Assembly: GCA_021799635.1 (NCBI GenBank)
Contig: JAJZAB010000002.1
Coordinates: 1-64,000 of the forward strand
Source: Microcaldota archaeon
GTDB lineage: Archaea > Micrarchaeota > Micrarchaeia > Micrarchaeales > Micrarchaeaceae
DNA length: 64,000 bases
Direction of reading: 5' to 3'
Of this stretch, positions 44,799 through 53,131 are shown in pieces (within the stretch, counting starts at the first letter, position 1; each line of letters begins with the position of its first letter). The notes under the pieces were generated by a model. That model was not told where the DNA came from. It made no database searches and saw nothing but the letters and a program-made list of their open reading frames with translations. Both the position numbers and the translations under genes were made by a program.

Positions 44799-45509
44799 AT
44801 GGCGGTGTTGTCAGGCGTTATTGATAGGTTTAGGAAAGGGGGAGCGCAGCCCAGGGTGACCATAACAAGCATAAACATGAGGTGGAGGGGGACCACGCAC
44901 AGCAGGGAGGGCATGGTGCTCAAAAGCAGGAGCTTCTCAATATCAATACCGTTCCAGAACAAGACAAGCGACGCCGCGCTGCGCTTCGATGCCCTGAAGG
45001 AAAGGTTCAAGTCCCAGGAAGAGCCGCCGGTGAAGATACGAAGCATAGAGGTATCAGATCCATTCAAGCTCCTGTCGGTAGAGCCTGCGCCGCCTGCCGA
45101 GATAAAAAGCGGGCAAAAAGTCGATTTTGTGATCAATGTGGAAGCACCGGACTATGGCTATTCCGGCCCAATGACAGTCTCCTTCGATGCCGACGACTCC
45201 GGATTCGTCAAGGTGCAGGTCAACAAGGTCATACTGTCTTCAAAGGGCAAGAGGGTTGAAATAGAGAACTCGGGGGTAATACTGAACATGCCAAGAGGGG
45301 GAGTCTTCAAAAACAGCGTGCAGATGTACAAGGCGCTTAGCTATGGAGACGAGGTCAGCCGCGTAACCGTAAGCAAGCCCTTCGAGTTTGTAAGCTCAGA
45401 CCCCAAGCTCCCGTTCAGAATAGACGACAAGGGCAGCTACATCGCAACATTCTACATAAAGTGCCCGGACGTGGACTACGCGGGGCCGATGGAGATAGAG
45501 GTAAGCTGA
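44799..45509 (+). CDS. Protein with two tandem beta-sandwich-like repeats
   Basis: A 236-residue protein of unknown function. Two halves of about 95 residues share a pattern: DPFKLLSVEPAPPAEIKSG then APDYGYSGPMTVSF in the first, and KPFEFVSSDPKLPFRIDDKG then CPDVDYAGPMEIEV in the second. The shared ending PD-x-x-Y-x-GPM points to an internal duplication. No signal peptide or TM segment is seen. The GTG/ATG region starts MAVLSGVIDRFRKGG. It converges with the RFC gene, six bases between stops. Confidence 0.65.
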   Translation: MAVLSGVIDRFRKGGAQPRVTITSINMRWRGTTHSREGMVLKSRSFSISIPFQNKTSDAALRFDALKERFKSQEEPPVKIRSIEVSDPFKLLSVEPAPPAEIKSGQKVDFVINVEAPDYGYSGPMTVSFDADDSGFVKVQVNKVILSSKGKRVEIENSGVILNMPRGGVFKNSVQMYKALSYGDEVSRVTVSKPFEFVSSDPKLPFRIDDKGSYIATFYIKCPDVDYAGPMEIEVS

Positions 45510-45515
45510 CCCTGG

Positions 45516-46481
45516 CTACTTCTCCACTCCAAGTATAGATATCTTTGCAAGCATCGACTCCAGCTGTATCCTCTCATTTGCACCCTCCACCACCCTGAAA
45601 TTGCATTCCCCTATATCTACTATTATCCTTAGCTTGGCCTTTTCCTCAATGTTCAGGTACTGCACCTCCCTGTAGCACTGTGACAGTATGTCTTCAGCGC
45701 TCATGCCGTGGCTGAGTATTAGGTTATCCAGCTCCTTTCTCGCATTCTCAAATTCACCAGATATCGCATGCTTTAGCATCGCAGCGATCTCCTTGGGCCT
45801 GGCCCTGGCCGCTATGTCGTATATGCTTGCTTCTGTAATCTCCCGCGCCTGCATTGCCGCACTCTGCAGTATGTTGCTTATTTTCCTAAGGTCTCCGTCG
45901 CCTACGTAAAGCAGCGCCTTTATGGCGTTCTCGTCTATCTTCAGCCTTTCCCCCTGGACTACCCTGTTTACGTATTCTTCCATTTCATCCTCATTGAGCG
46001 GCTTGAACCTGAAAACTACGCACCTGCTCTGGATCGGCTCTATTATCTTGCTGGCGTAGTTGGCGCTGAGTATGAACCTGGTTTCAGCAGAGAATTTTTC
46101 CATAGTCCTCCTCAGCGCATGCTGCGCCTCAGCAGTAAGCGAGTCGGCCTCATCCAGAAATATTATCTTGATCGGCACTCTTGCTATGGAAATCGTCTTC
46201 GCGAACTCCTTCACCTCTCCCCTTATGACATCTATTCCCCTGGTGTCGCTTGCATTAAGCTCCTTGAACGCCCCTCCAAGCTCGCTTCCGTACAGGTCAT
46301 GCGCCATTGCAAGCGCGCACGATGTCTTTCCTATCCCGGCAGAGCCCGCAAATATCATGCTTGGAAAGTTCCCCTTCTCAACAAATGAGGACAGCTTCTG
46401 GACTATGGCCTTCTGCCCTATAACCTCCTTCAGGGACCCAGGCCTATATTTCTCCTGCCATGGCAGGTCTACTACGCCCAT
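45516..46481 (-). CDS. rfcS: Replication factor C small subunit
   Basis: Clamp-loader ATPase, 321 residues, that opens and loads PCNA at primer-template junctions. WQEKYRPGSLKEVIGQ is the RFC signature start; Walker A AGSAGIGKTSCA, Walker B FLDEADSL and the SRC motif QSRCVVFRFKPL follow. Archaeal small subunits have this length. The large subunit is not in the window. It is the last core gene before the tRNA-Pro island. Confidence 0.94.
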   Translation of the reverse strand: MGVVDLPWQEKYRPGSLKEVIGQKAIVQKLSSFVEKGNFPSMIFAGSAGIGKTSCALAMAHDLYGSELGGAFKELNASDTRGIDVIRGEVKEFAKTISIARVPIKIIFLDEADSLTAEAQHALRRTMEKFSAETRFILSANYASKIIEPIQSRCVVFRFKPLNEDEMEEYVNRVVQGERLKIDENAIKALLYVGDGDLRKISNILQSAAMQAREITEASIYDIAARARPKEIAAMLKHAISGEFENARKELDNLILSHGMSAEDILSQCYREVQYLNIEEKAKLRIIVDIGECNFRVVEGANERIQLESMLAKISILGVEK

Positions 46482-46587
46482 ATAAAACCAACTATTATGC
46501 TAAAACAAGCAGATAGATATCATTTTGTAAAAAGCATTTATTAACTTTTCCATAGAGTATTAGTGCATCACATCTATTTTGCCTCAT

Positions 46588-46660
46588 GGGGAGTTACGCT
46601 AACCTGGTAGACTACCAGCTTTGGGAGCTGGCCACCCGAGTTCAAATCTCGGACTCCCCA
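46588..46660 (+). tRNA. tRNA-Pro (anticodon TGG), integration target
   Basis: Acceptor GGGGAGT pairs with ACTCCCC, with A as discriminator. The anticodon stem CCAGC/GCTGG holds loop TTTGGGA, giving TGG (proline). The T arm is CCGAGTTCAAATCTCGG. The D stem is weakly paired. The last 18 bases of the gene (CAAATCTCGGACTCCCCA) recur at 52114, and GGACTCCCCATTTATGCTTA recurs at 53171, marking this gene as the left boundary of an integration island. Confidence 0.92.
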
Positions 46661-46721
46661 TTTATGCTTATCGAGGATAAGGTTGTAAATTGGGGACATA
46701 AAGCTTTAAATAGCTTTGTTT

Positions 46722-47433
46722 CTATACTACTTGATTCTGCCAATATGGTGCTGAAAGTATATTGCCTGGATTATATGGTGTTGCTGCCCACTGATTTAGA
46801 TCGGTCATAATCTGTTTTGGGAGGCCATAACGTTTCACTGCCTTTTTGAGAACTAATAACGCGTTGTCTGTCGTCGCATTTGGGAACTTTCCATATCCAA
46901 CTATGAACCTGGATGCGTCGTCTATGTATGAGATTATCTGTTCCCCCTGTTCAGTTTCTGTATAGTATGTATGCCACAGACTGTTGCTGTTGTACCTTTC
47001 ATACCGGACCCACTTCTTTCTCCGTATTTTCTTCTCTGAGGGGGGTTGTCAGTCCTGCATCCGTAAGTATCCTCTGTATTCTGTTGTGCGGTATACGAGG
47101 AATTCCGAGTATCTGATGGTACTTCTCCATCTTGACAGCTCCGAGAGGCATCTTATTATGTAATTCAAGGACAATCTTCCTTTCATTTTCATCGATTGGA
47201 TTAGACGGTCTACCACTGATGCTGACCCTAATCTTGTAAAGGGGTGTTTCACCGTATTTTTTCATCAGGATTCGTACGTATCTGGGTGTTATTCCTTGTT
47301 GTCTTGCAATGTGGTACACTGAAAATTCCCCTCTTTTCATCTCCCTGATAATCCATCGTAATTGACGCTTGTTCAGTTTCCGCATGACTTCTCTATTCCC
47401 GAGAGACGTTAAATATTTTGACGAGAGGAACAT
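46722..47433 (-). pseudogene. IS481-type DDE transposase, frameshifted and truncated
   Basis: The first part (46999-47433, 144 residues) is an HTH-rich transposase N-terminus: REMKRGEFSVYHIARQQGITPRYVRILMKKYG. At a run of six G/C bases near 47040 the frame breaks, and a second frame continues with KKWVRYERYNSNSLWHTYYTE, SYIDDASRFIVGYGKFPNATTDN and GLPKQIMTDLNQW, which is the integrase core of the IS481 group. After MTD the expected catalytic context is lost and the frame stops at 46722. It therefore lacks the last catalytic acid and is very likely inactive. The shift could be natural decay or, less likely, programmed. Confidence 0.8.
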
Positions 47434-47471
47434 ATTTCGGGATTCTACAATCCCATTTTAAAAGCTAAGGT

Positions 47472-47482
47472 ATATATATTTA
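47472..47482 (+). promoter_or_regulatory. TATA box of the putative peptide-modification locus
   Basis: GGTATATATATTTAG is a strong archaeal TATA element. It lies about 28-38 bases before the ATG of the 33-codon ORF at 47510, so the transcript would be nearly leaderless and would continue into the radical SAM gene. Confidence 0.6.
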
Positions 47483-47509
47483 GAGAAATGAAATTATATT
47501 GTGATTGCA

Positions 47510-47611
47510 TGGCGCGTAAACTGATGGGTATAAACAAGATAGTAGACAGGATTCTGAGCGAACCTAAAAAGGTACGTAAGATATATGACATGTGGAGAGG
47601 ACGCTCGTAAA
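47510..47611 (+). CDS. 33-residue peptide, candidate precursor for the radical SAM enzyme
   Basis: ATG 47510 opens 33 codons to TAA 47611: a basic, helical peptide that starts MARKLMGINKIV and ends KIYDMWRGRS. It is too short for the ORF track. Support comes from a TATA box at the right distance, a start codon at the expected position, and its place 37 bases before a radical SAM/SPASM gene on the same strand. That layout and size are typical of precursors such as PqqA or MftA. The Tyr and Trp near the C-terminus would be plausible modification sites. That it is a precursor is inference; it may instead be a small regulator or a chance ORF. Confidence 0.5.
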
Positions 47612-47624
47612 CATTACACCATTA

Positions 47625-47643
47625 CAGTTATAAAATAACTGTG
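47625..47643. promoter_or_regulatory. Perfect inverted repeat before the radical SAM gene
   Basis: ACAGTTAT-AAA-ATAACTGT is a perfect 8-bp inverted repeat with a 3-base centre, ending five bases before the ATG at 47649. It could be an RNA hairpin setting the ratio of peptide to enzyme, or a dimeric operator. Confidence 0.55.
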
Positions 47644-47648
47644 AATAG

Positions 47649-48896
47649 ATGTATACAATACAACAGCTAGAGGATGCCAATTCGGCAGTTAGCAAATCTA
47701 TAGAGAGTATCTCAAAATCCAGTAGATTTGTCCCTAACAGTGTCTCAATTGTCGTAAAGCTTACGAATAGCTGCAACTATGGTTGCACCTATTGCTACAT
47801 ATCAGGGCCACTAATAAGCGGTGATAAAAAGGAGTTTAACAACCACAAGCACTTATCCGACCTGTATGATAAGTTATCAAAAAGCGAGACTATAAAGTAT
47901 GTCAATTTAATTGCCCATGGTGGAGAACCTCTTTTACTTGGTAAGAGGTTCTTTAAAGATATGATTAAGGCTCAAAAAGAGATACTTAAAGATAAGCAAG
48001 TAGTTAATACCATACAAACAAATGGTTCCTTAATTGATGAAGAGTGGGCTGAATTCTTCAAAGAAAACAATTTTCAAGTTGGGATAAGCTTAGATGGACC
48101 TGAAGATTTACACATAGAACAACGTCCTTCATTATCAGGGGACTCTTTTGAACAGACAATTAGAGGGATACAAATTCTTCAGGAAAATGGTATAAAATTT
48201 CATTGTCTTGCAGTAGCAACAAAAAAACTTATTACATACGATGTGGAAAGGCTGTTTCACTTCTTTTTAGATAATGGTATAAAGAGCTTTGAGTTCTTGC
48301 CACAGGACTCGGTTATAGATAGTAGCGGTAACATATTGTCAGAGGATATCTATTTCACAAACGAATATGCGAATTTCATTATAAAATTATTCGATGTATG
48401 GTATGAACATAATGATCCAAACGTACATATACTTCTTTTCGAGGATATAATAAGAACACTCGTAGGGAATGTAACAAAGAGCTGCCAAATAGGTAAAGGC
48501 ATGTGCGCCAATGCTGTTTTTACTTACTACCCAGATGGCACACTCCAACCATGTGACAAGTTTCCTAGGGCTTATGGTGATTCAGAAAATCTCATCACAA
48601 AGTTGCCTGAAGTAATCTCTTTTGATGATGTTTTCACCTTGGAGAAACAAAAATCCGCTATCCTGAGTCAGGTAAAAAGCTTCGAAATGTGTAAAGGTTG
48701 TCCATGGATAAAGAAATGTAGAGGAGGATGCGTCTTTGATCGGTATATGTATTTCAAGCTGGGCTTAGACAAAACAAATACCTTTAGGGATTGTCCCACA
48801 TACAAACTATACAGCCACATTGCCAAGCGCTTAATGAAACTTAATGTAATAAAACCAAATCTTGAGCCGTTACCTTATGATAAAATAGTGGTTTAA
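47649..48896 (+). CDS. Radical SAM enzyme with SPASM domain
   Basis: A 415-residue radical SAM protein. The [4Fe-4S]/SAM site is C42-N-Y-G-C46-T-Y-C49, followed by a partial TIM barrel with INAHGGEPLLLG-like glycine motif (AHGGEPLL) and ISLDGPEDLH. The C-terminal cysteines (GMCANAVFTYYPDGTLQPCDKF, then CKGCPWIKKCRGGCVFD) form a SPASM/twitch region for auxiliary clusters, as in PqqE, anSME and RiPP-modifying enzymes. Family knowledge points to post-translational modification of a peptide or protein, using radical chemistry. Its stop overlaps the pentapeptide gene start (TAATG). AT-rich codon use marks it as part of the island. Confidence 0.92.
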   Translation: MYTIQQLEDANSAVSKSIESISKSSRFVPNSVSIVVKLTNSCNYGCTYCYISGPLISGDKKEFNNHKHLSDLYDKLSKSETIKYVNLIAHGGEPLLLGKRFFKDMIKAQKEILKDKQVVNTIQTNGSLIDEEWAEFFKENNFQVGISLDGPEDLHIEQRPSLSGDSFEQTIRGIQILQENGIKFHCLAVATKKLITYDVERLFHFFLDNGIKSFEFLPQDSVIDSSGNILSEDIYFTNEYANFIIKLFDVWYEHNDPNVHILLFEDIIRTLVGNVTKSCQIGKGMCANAVFTYYPDGTLQPCDKFPRAYGDSENLITKLPEVISFDDVFTLEKQKSAILSQVKSFEMCKGCPWIKKCRGGCVFDRYMYFKLGLDKTNTFRDCPTYKLYSHIAKRLMKLNVIKPNLEPLPYDKIVV

Positions 48897-49471
48897 TGAC
48901 AAACGAGAAAACAAAAAGTCCAAAGATGACTAAAGAGGAGTTTGTAAGAAGAATAGAGAAGGGAGAAACAAATTTCGCAGGAGTTGAATTTCCAAAAGGA
49001 ATAGAACTGAAAGGCATGAAGTTCGTAGGGTTTGATTTCAGGGATGCAATAATCCAAAATTCGGACCTTTCTGGCTCAGACTTCAGCTCTTCATACCTTA
49101 GGGATATCGATCTTAAAGGCTCAAAGGTTAGGAGTTCAATATTTGTGCGTGCTGACATAAGGGGCGGAGACTTAGAAAGCGTTGATGCTACTTCTGCTGT
49201 GTTTGAAAGAGCTTATATGTGTGGAGCTTATATAAAGAATGCAATCTTTAAGGATACTAGAATAGGTAATGCATTCCTTAGTGGAACTTATTTTGAAGCC
49301 ACAGACATTAGAGGGATGTCTGGGCTCGACACTGCTCATGGAATAGAAGCTACAGTATTTAGACAAACTGTTGTGACTGATAAGCAAAGAAGGCAGATAG
49401 AATCAAGAAAGAGCACAAAAATAGAGCAGTTTGTGATAAAGACAGAACCACAATTAAGGAAAGAGAAATAG
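48896..49471 (+). CDS. Pentapeptide-repeat protein
   Basis: A 191-residue protein. Residues about 20-130 form a right-handed quadrilateral beta-helix of A(D/N)LxX repeats, for example NSDLSGSDFSSSYLRDIDL and RADIRGGDLESVDATSAVF. A charged tail follows. Some pentapeptide proteins mimic DNA and protect gyrase, including McbG, the immunity protein of a modified-peptide cluster; others are scaffolds. Tight coupling to the radical SAM gene (one-base overlap) suggests an immunity or scaffold function in the same system, which is inference. It abuts the end of the PEP-synthase-like gene. Confidence 0.88.
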   Translation: MTNEKTKSPKMTKEEFVRRIEKGETNFAGVEFPKGIELKGMKFVGFDFRDAIIQNSDLSGSDFSSSYLRDIDLKGSKVRSSIFVRADIRGGDLESVDATSAVFERAYMCGAYIKNAIFKDTRIGNAFLSGTYFEATDIRGMSGLDTAHGIEATVFRQTVVTDKQRRQIESRKSTKIEQFVIKTEPQLRKEK

Positions 49472-51406
49472 CTATTGTTGGTTTTGTTTTATTTTCTTTA
49501 TTCTGGTTGAAAAGCTCATTTCAGACGTAGCCTTTTCATGGACTAGCCCGTAATCCCTTTTTGCAGTATTGTATATGTTATCCATTAATTCAACTATTTG
49601 ACCGCCCATACCATGAACTGGATGCTCTTTGTCTATAGTTATCCTATCTATATAGCTTACAAGATCCTGACTCTTATTTTTGTCATCAGCAAATATTTCT
49701 TCTATACAATCACGAAGCATAATGTTTGATGGTATAGTCCAATAAGCAAAGGAATATAGTGAAAGTTTTAAAGCTTCGGATAGAGTATTTCTGTCTCCAA
49801 TTACGTATCGGCTCATCAGATATTTTGAATCGTCATAGTAGCCGGAAGCTATTTTAAGATAATGGTTTATCTTTTTATCTATTTTTTCTACATCTTTTGT
49901 TCTAGTGATTTTTGAGGCTTCCAAGACTTCCTTTCTTATTCTCTTGCTTTTTTTACACGCCTCAAACAATACAGAATATCTATACCACACTTCTGAACCG
50001 CCATCTAGTACTGGTAGATTGTACTTTTTGTGCAATGCTGATGTTATAATACTTAGATCGCCTGCAAGTGATAAATGATAGTGTAATGTAATTCTAGAAT
50101 AATCTTTTTCGATTATTGTAATCTTGCCCCAGTATTTGAAAATGGAAAGTTTGTCTGGGTCAACGTATGTGGCCTTACGAACCTTTTTTATGACTAGTTC
50201 TTTCCTGTTAGGAAGCGTAACCTTTCCAGTATCACCATCTATACAAACTTCTTCGTTGTTTTTTATTATGGTAGCTGCCTTATCTACACCAACTACACAG
50301 GGCACTTTATATTCCCTAGACAGTATTGCAACGTGTGAGGTTATCCCGGCAGGCTCTACAATCACCCCTCCAAAATCTTTTATTATATAAGAATCATCAA
50401 GAGGTAATTCGCCAGCCACAAGCACCCTATCTTTACCCTTTATCATTTCATCTATATTTGCTTTTGGATCAAATATTACAACTTTACCACAGAAGCTTCC
50501 GCTGCTTGCTGGAAATCCACCAAATTCCATATTGCCAGATCGTAAGGGAACTTTAGCAGTCAATTTCCGAGCTTGAAGAAGTATCGGTCCGTTTGCTGAA
50601 TAAGCCCATTCAATGTCTAATGGAAACATAATATGCTCTATCTTTTTCATAATAGAGGATAAATCTTTAATCTCGAAATCAAAGAGAATGCTCTTTTCAC
50701 TTTCGGCTTTATATTTTATTATTTCTCCAGTTTCTTTATGCATTATGTATGTATCTGGTGTTTTTGTTCCTGCCGTTACGCCTTCTGGATCATTAGAAAC
50801 CGCTTCTATTACATAACGTTTGCTATTGTCTTCATCTGGATTGAAAAAGAAACCTACACCATATTTAGAATTTAAAACCATTTCTTGAACTATGCAAGCC
50901 ATTTTTATGTTTTTGATCTCTATTTTATTTTCTGCCATATATTTTACTGCACGGGAACTAAAAAGAGAACAGAAAACCTTTTTTATAGCGTTTTTGACAT
51001 TCTCCTTATCTAAATTTAAAAATGTATCGAATCTACCAGCAAAGCTTGCATTGGGTGAATCTTCGCATGTTGCAGAACTTCTTACTACAAAAGGCTGTTG
51101 CAAGTCCTTTATACAATCTTCTATTTCTGAGCTAATTTGATCGTTTATTATCGTCTTGTCTAAAAGTTCCGAAGTCTTTTTGCTATATGTATCCTCTGTT
51201 ATGTCACCTTTAATGAAATTTTCTACACAATTTAGCAATTCGTTAAAGATGACTTTGTTATTTATAAAATCATCATAAGCAGCTGTAGTTACTACTATGC
51301 CCTTTGGAATTTTAGCATATTTGGCTACGAGGGATAGATTGTATGCTTTATTACCAATTAATCTAGCTTTTCTTACTATTTTATCAAGCTTAAAGCAATA
51401 TTGCAT
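49472..51406 (-). CDS. PEP-synthase/PPDK-like phosphotransferase with unusual C-terminal domain
   Basis: A 644-residue protein. The N-terminal part is the PPDK/PEP-synthase ATP-grasp domain (IGNKAYNLSLVAKYAKIPKG, FVVRSSATCEDSPNASFAGRFDTFL, PLDIEWAYS). About residue 356 is the swivelling phosphohistidine domain, VEPAGITSHVAILSREYKVP. Instead of the PEP/pyruvate TIM barrel, the last about 230 residues are a helical, Lys- and Tyr-rich region (SRITLHYHLSLAGDL...), with no match that I recognise. Rifampin phosphotransferase also uses ATP-grasp and His domains without the TIM barrel, but in another order. It probably moves phosphate from ATP via His to an unknown acceptor. It is convergent with the radical SAM/pentapeptide unit. 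Confidence 0.85.
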   Translation of the reverse strand: MQYCFKLDKIVRKARLIGNKAYNLSLVAKYAKIPKGIVVTTAAYDDFINNKVIFNELLNCVENFIKGDITEDTYSKKTSELLDKTIINDQISSEIEDCIKDLQQPFVVRSSATCEDSPNASFAGRFDTFLNLDKENVKNAIKKVFCSLFSSRAVKYMAENKIEIKNIKMACIVQEMVLNSKYGVGFFFNPDEDNSKRYVIEAVSNDPEGVTAGTKTPDTYIMHKETGEIIKYKAESEKSILFDFEIKDLSSIMKKIEHIMFPLDIEWAYSANGPILLQARKLTAKVPLRSGNMEFGGFPASSGSFCGKVVIFDPKANIDEMIKGKDRVLVAGELPLDDSYIIKDFGGVIVEPAGITSHVAILSREYKVPCVVGVDKAATIIKNNEEVCIDGDTGKVTLPNRKELVIKKVRKATYVDPDKLSIFKYWGKITIIEKDYSRITLHYHLSLAGDLSIITSALHKKYNLPVLDGGSEVWYRYSVLFEACKKSKRIRKEVLEASKITRTKDVEKIDKKINHYLKIASGYYDDSKYLMSRYVIGDRNTLSEALKLSLYSFAYWTIPSNIMLRDCIEEIFADDKNKSQDLVSYIDRITIDKEHPVHGMGGQIVELMDNIYNTAKRDYGLVHEKATSEMSFSTRIKKIKQNQQ

Positions 51407-51489
51407 TTAAACACCCACTCTCTAACTATTGATATGTGATATAGACGTATCAATATCTTAAAACCCTACCATTTAATAATGAAAGGGCT

Positions 51490-52085
51490 TTGAAATCCCT
51501 TGCCTTCAGGCATGTGGATGAAAAAGCCACAATTTTCTATTTCTTTTTATCGTAGTAAATGTTAAGGCGGCCGTTAGGCCGCCGAAACGTGAACAACATG
51601 AATAGTGGGAACTATAAAAATAAAGAGTTTGCGCATGGGCCGCATTTGATTGGGGTAAGTGAATATCACTTGCAGTGGGTGACGAAATACAGGTATGAAA
51701 CCCTGTTGAAGGAAAGTCACTATGTTGACTGTGAAAACGCGCTGAAAAATGCGGCGGAAAGGCACGGAATATTCGTGAAAGAACTCGGCGTAATGCCGGA
51801 CCATGTCCACATGATCGTATTTCTGCCGCCGGAAATGAGTGTTTCAAAGGTGATAAATCTTCTGAAAGGATGCAGTTCCTACGAACTTTTCAAATTGCAC
51901 CCCAAATTTCGACTGCAATATCAAAGAGGACATTTTTGGGGAAGGGGTTACTTCTACAGATCCGTCAGCAATGTCGACGACGAAACGGCCAGCAGGTACG
52001 TAAGAGAAGATAACGATCCACGGCAAAGACGTCTCAATTGACCGCCATGGAAACCCACGCCTTTAGGCGTGGGAGGAGATCATAC
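51490..52085 (+). mobile_element. IS200-type insertion sequence (IS200/IS605 family, tnpA only)
   Basis: The left end carries GAAATCCC and hairpin TGCC-TTCA-GGCA (51501-51512). The right end carries a perfect hairpin CCCACGCC-TTTA-GGCGTGGG (52054-52073), followed by AGGAGAT. Between them lies a single transposase gene. This is the layout of a single-strand, HUH-transposase element without tnpB. Exact termini are not certain, since these elements make no target duplications. Confidence 0.8.
51598..52041 (+). CDS. tnpA: IS200/IS605-family Y1 transposase TnpA
   Basis: About 147 residues from ATG 51598; the track start 51559 extends into the left end. HUH motif MPDHVHMIVFLPP, the N-terminal EYHLQWVTKYRYE and the catalytic tyrosine region GYFYRSVSNVDDETASRYV are all present, so it looks intact. 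It cuts and joins single-stranded element ends at hairpins. GC content is higher than that of the neighbouring island genes, consistent with a later insertion. Confidence 0.93.
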   Translation: MNSGNYKNKEFAHGPHLIGVSEYHLQWVTKYRYETLLKESHYVDCENALKNAAERHGIFVKELGVMPDHVHMIVFLPPEMSVSKVINLLKGCSSYELFKLHPKFRLQYQRGHFWGRGYFYRSVSNVDDETASRYVREDNDPRQRRLN

Positions 52086-52113
52086 ATACAAACCCCAATT
52101 ACGATGTCAATCA

Positions 52114-52131
52114 CAAATCTCGGACTCCCCA
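52114..52131 (+). repeat. att copy 2: 18-base tRNA-Pro 3' end
   Basis: CAAATCTCGGACTCCCCA is identical to the last 18 bases of tRNA-Pro (46643-46660) but has no tRNA upstream of it. It is the expected footprint of tRNA-targeted integration and could form the right boundary of the first element (46661-52113). Confidence 0.8.
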
Positions 52132-52140
52132 ATTAAAGAT

Positions 52141-52190
52141 AGGGGTTATATATAGAAGCATTAAGTGTTACCTTTTTGTAACATAGATAG
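52141..52190 (+). repeat. Post-tRNA box B
   Basis: AGGGGTTATATATAGAAGC, then a gapped TAACATAGAT. It lies nine bases after att copy 2 and is a diverged relative of boxes at 11581, 53191 and 55911. The rest of 52086-52254 contains no gene. Confidence 0.55.
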
Positions 52191-52254
52191 ACAGAGTAGC
52201 ATCGCTTTTATGCACAATGCAAAATTTATAATAGGAAATCGTGGCATAAATTAG

Positions 52255-52896
52255 TCATTTGCTGTCAGCGTTTAATGTCGTTTGAATTATTATCCTTACT
52301 GCCTTTTCTAGCATCGATTCCTCCATACTTGGTATTTTCTCGCGGGTTGCGTAGTGCACATGCTCCATAGTTACAACCTGCTTTGTTGTCAACGGCAAGT
52401 GAACAAAGCCTGCTTTTCTTATTCCAATTTTATCTGAGAGCCTCATAACTTCGTAGAACACTTCGTTTGATACGAAAGTATCTGGGAAAAATGAGTACTC
52501 CGCGGGTATGCCGTGATTTTGCAAGCTCGCTTTTATCTCTTTCAGCGGCAGCCCGGAAAAATACGCGCTTGGTCCATTTTCGTACAGTGGTTCGTCGAAC
52601 TCCTCTTTGTCATTTCTGAAATAATATCTGTTTATCGCAATTCTTTCCAACGATATGCAGCCCCTTCCGCCAGCCAGCCCCAAAGCTACCACAAACGCTG
52701 GCTTGTATTCTTCAACATAATTCTCAAGGACCTTCCTAACTTCCTTATGCTCTACCAGCAAAAGTTTGCCTACAATCGTAGTGTTCATTATCGTTTTGCC
52801 ATCCAGTTTCTTTGCAATCTCTCCAGAAGGATTATAAGTATAATTCAGAAACGGCCCGAATCCGGTTAAAAGCATATTCGTCGTTTTATGATTCAT
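52255..52896 (-). CDS. pcp: Pyroglutamyl peptidase-like protein with Cys-to-Ser substitution
   Basis: About 213 residues from ATG 52896 (MNHKTTNMLLTGFGPF); the track start 52953 adds 19. The C15 fold is clear: LTGFGPFLNYTYNPSGEIA, GLAGGRGCISLERIAIN with the conserved Glu, and FVHLPLTTKQV with the conserved His. The nucleophile motif, normally GTYxCN, reads DTFVSNEVF, so the catalytic Cys appears to be Ser. It may be inactive, or altered in chemistry. It lies alone between att copies 2 and 3, so it may be element cargo. Confidence 0.85.
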   Translation of the reverse strand: MNHKTTNMLLTGFGPFLNYTYNPSGEIAKKLDGKTIMNTTIVGKLLLVEHKEVRKVLENYVEEYKPAFVVALGLAGGRGCISLERIAINRYYFRNDKEEFDEPLYENGPSAYFSGLPLKEIKASLQNHGIPAEYSFFPDTFVSNEVFYEVMRLSDKIGIRKAGFVHLPLTTKQVVTMEHVHYATREKIPSMEESMLEKAVRIIIQTTLNADSK

Positions 52897-53131
52897 ACAA
52901 CCATCAGTATTTGATAATGCTATCTTTTTTATATGTTTCTGCATATACCGCAATGTTGACTTATTTATACTAACCTCTTGCGATCTCGCGGCGTTAAACT
53001 TAGCACCTTACTGCGAATATCTGTGTTATCCACCATTTATCTAGAGTTCTGGCATGTTAAATTGAAGCTTGATAAGTATATAATAATCAGCACAATAAGC
53101 ACACAGAATTGTATAACGAAATATAGCAAGT

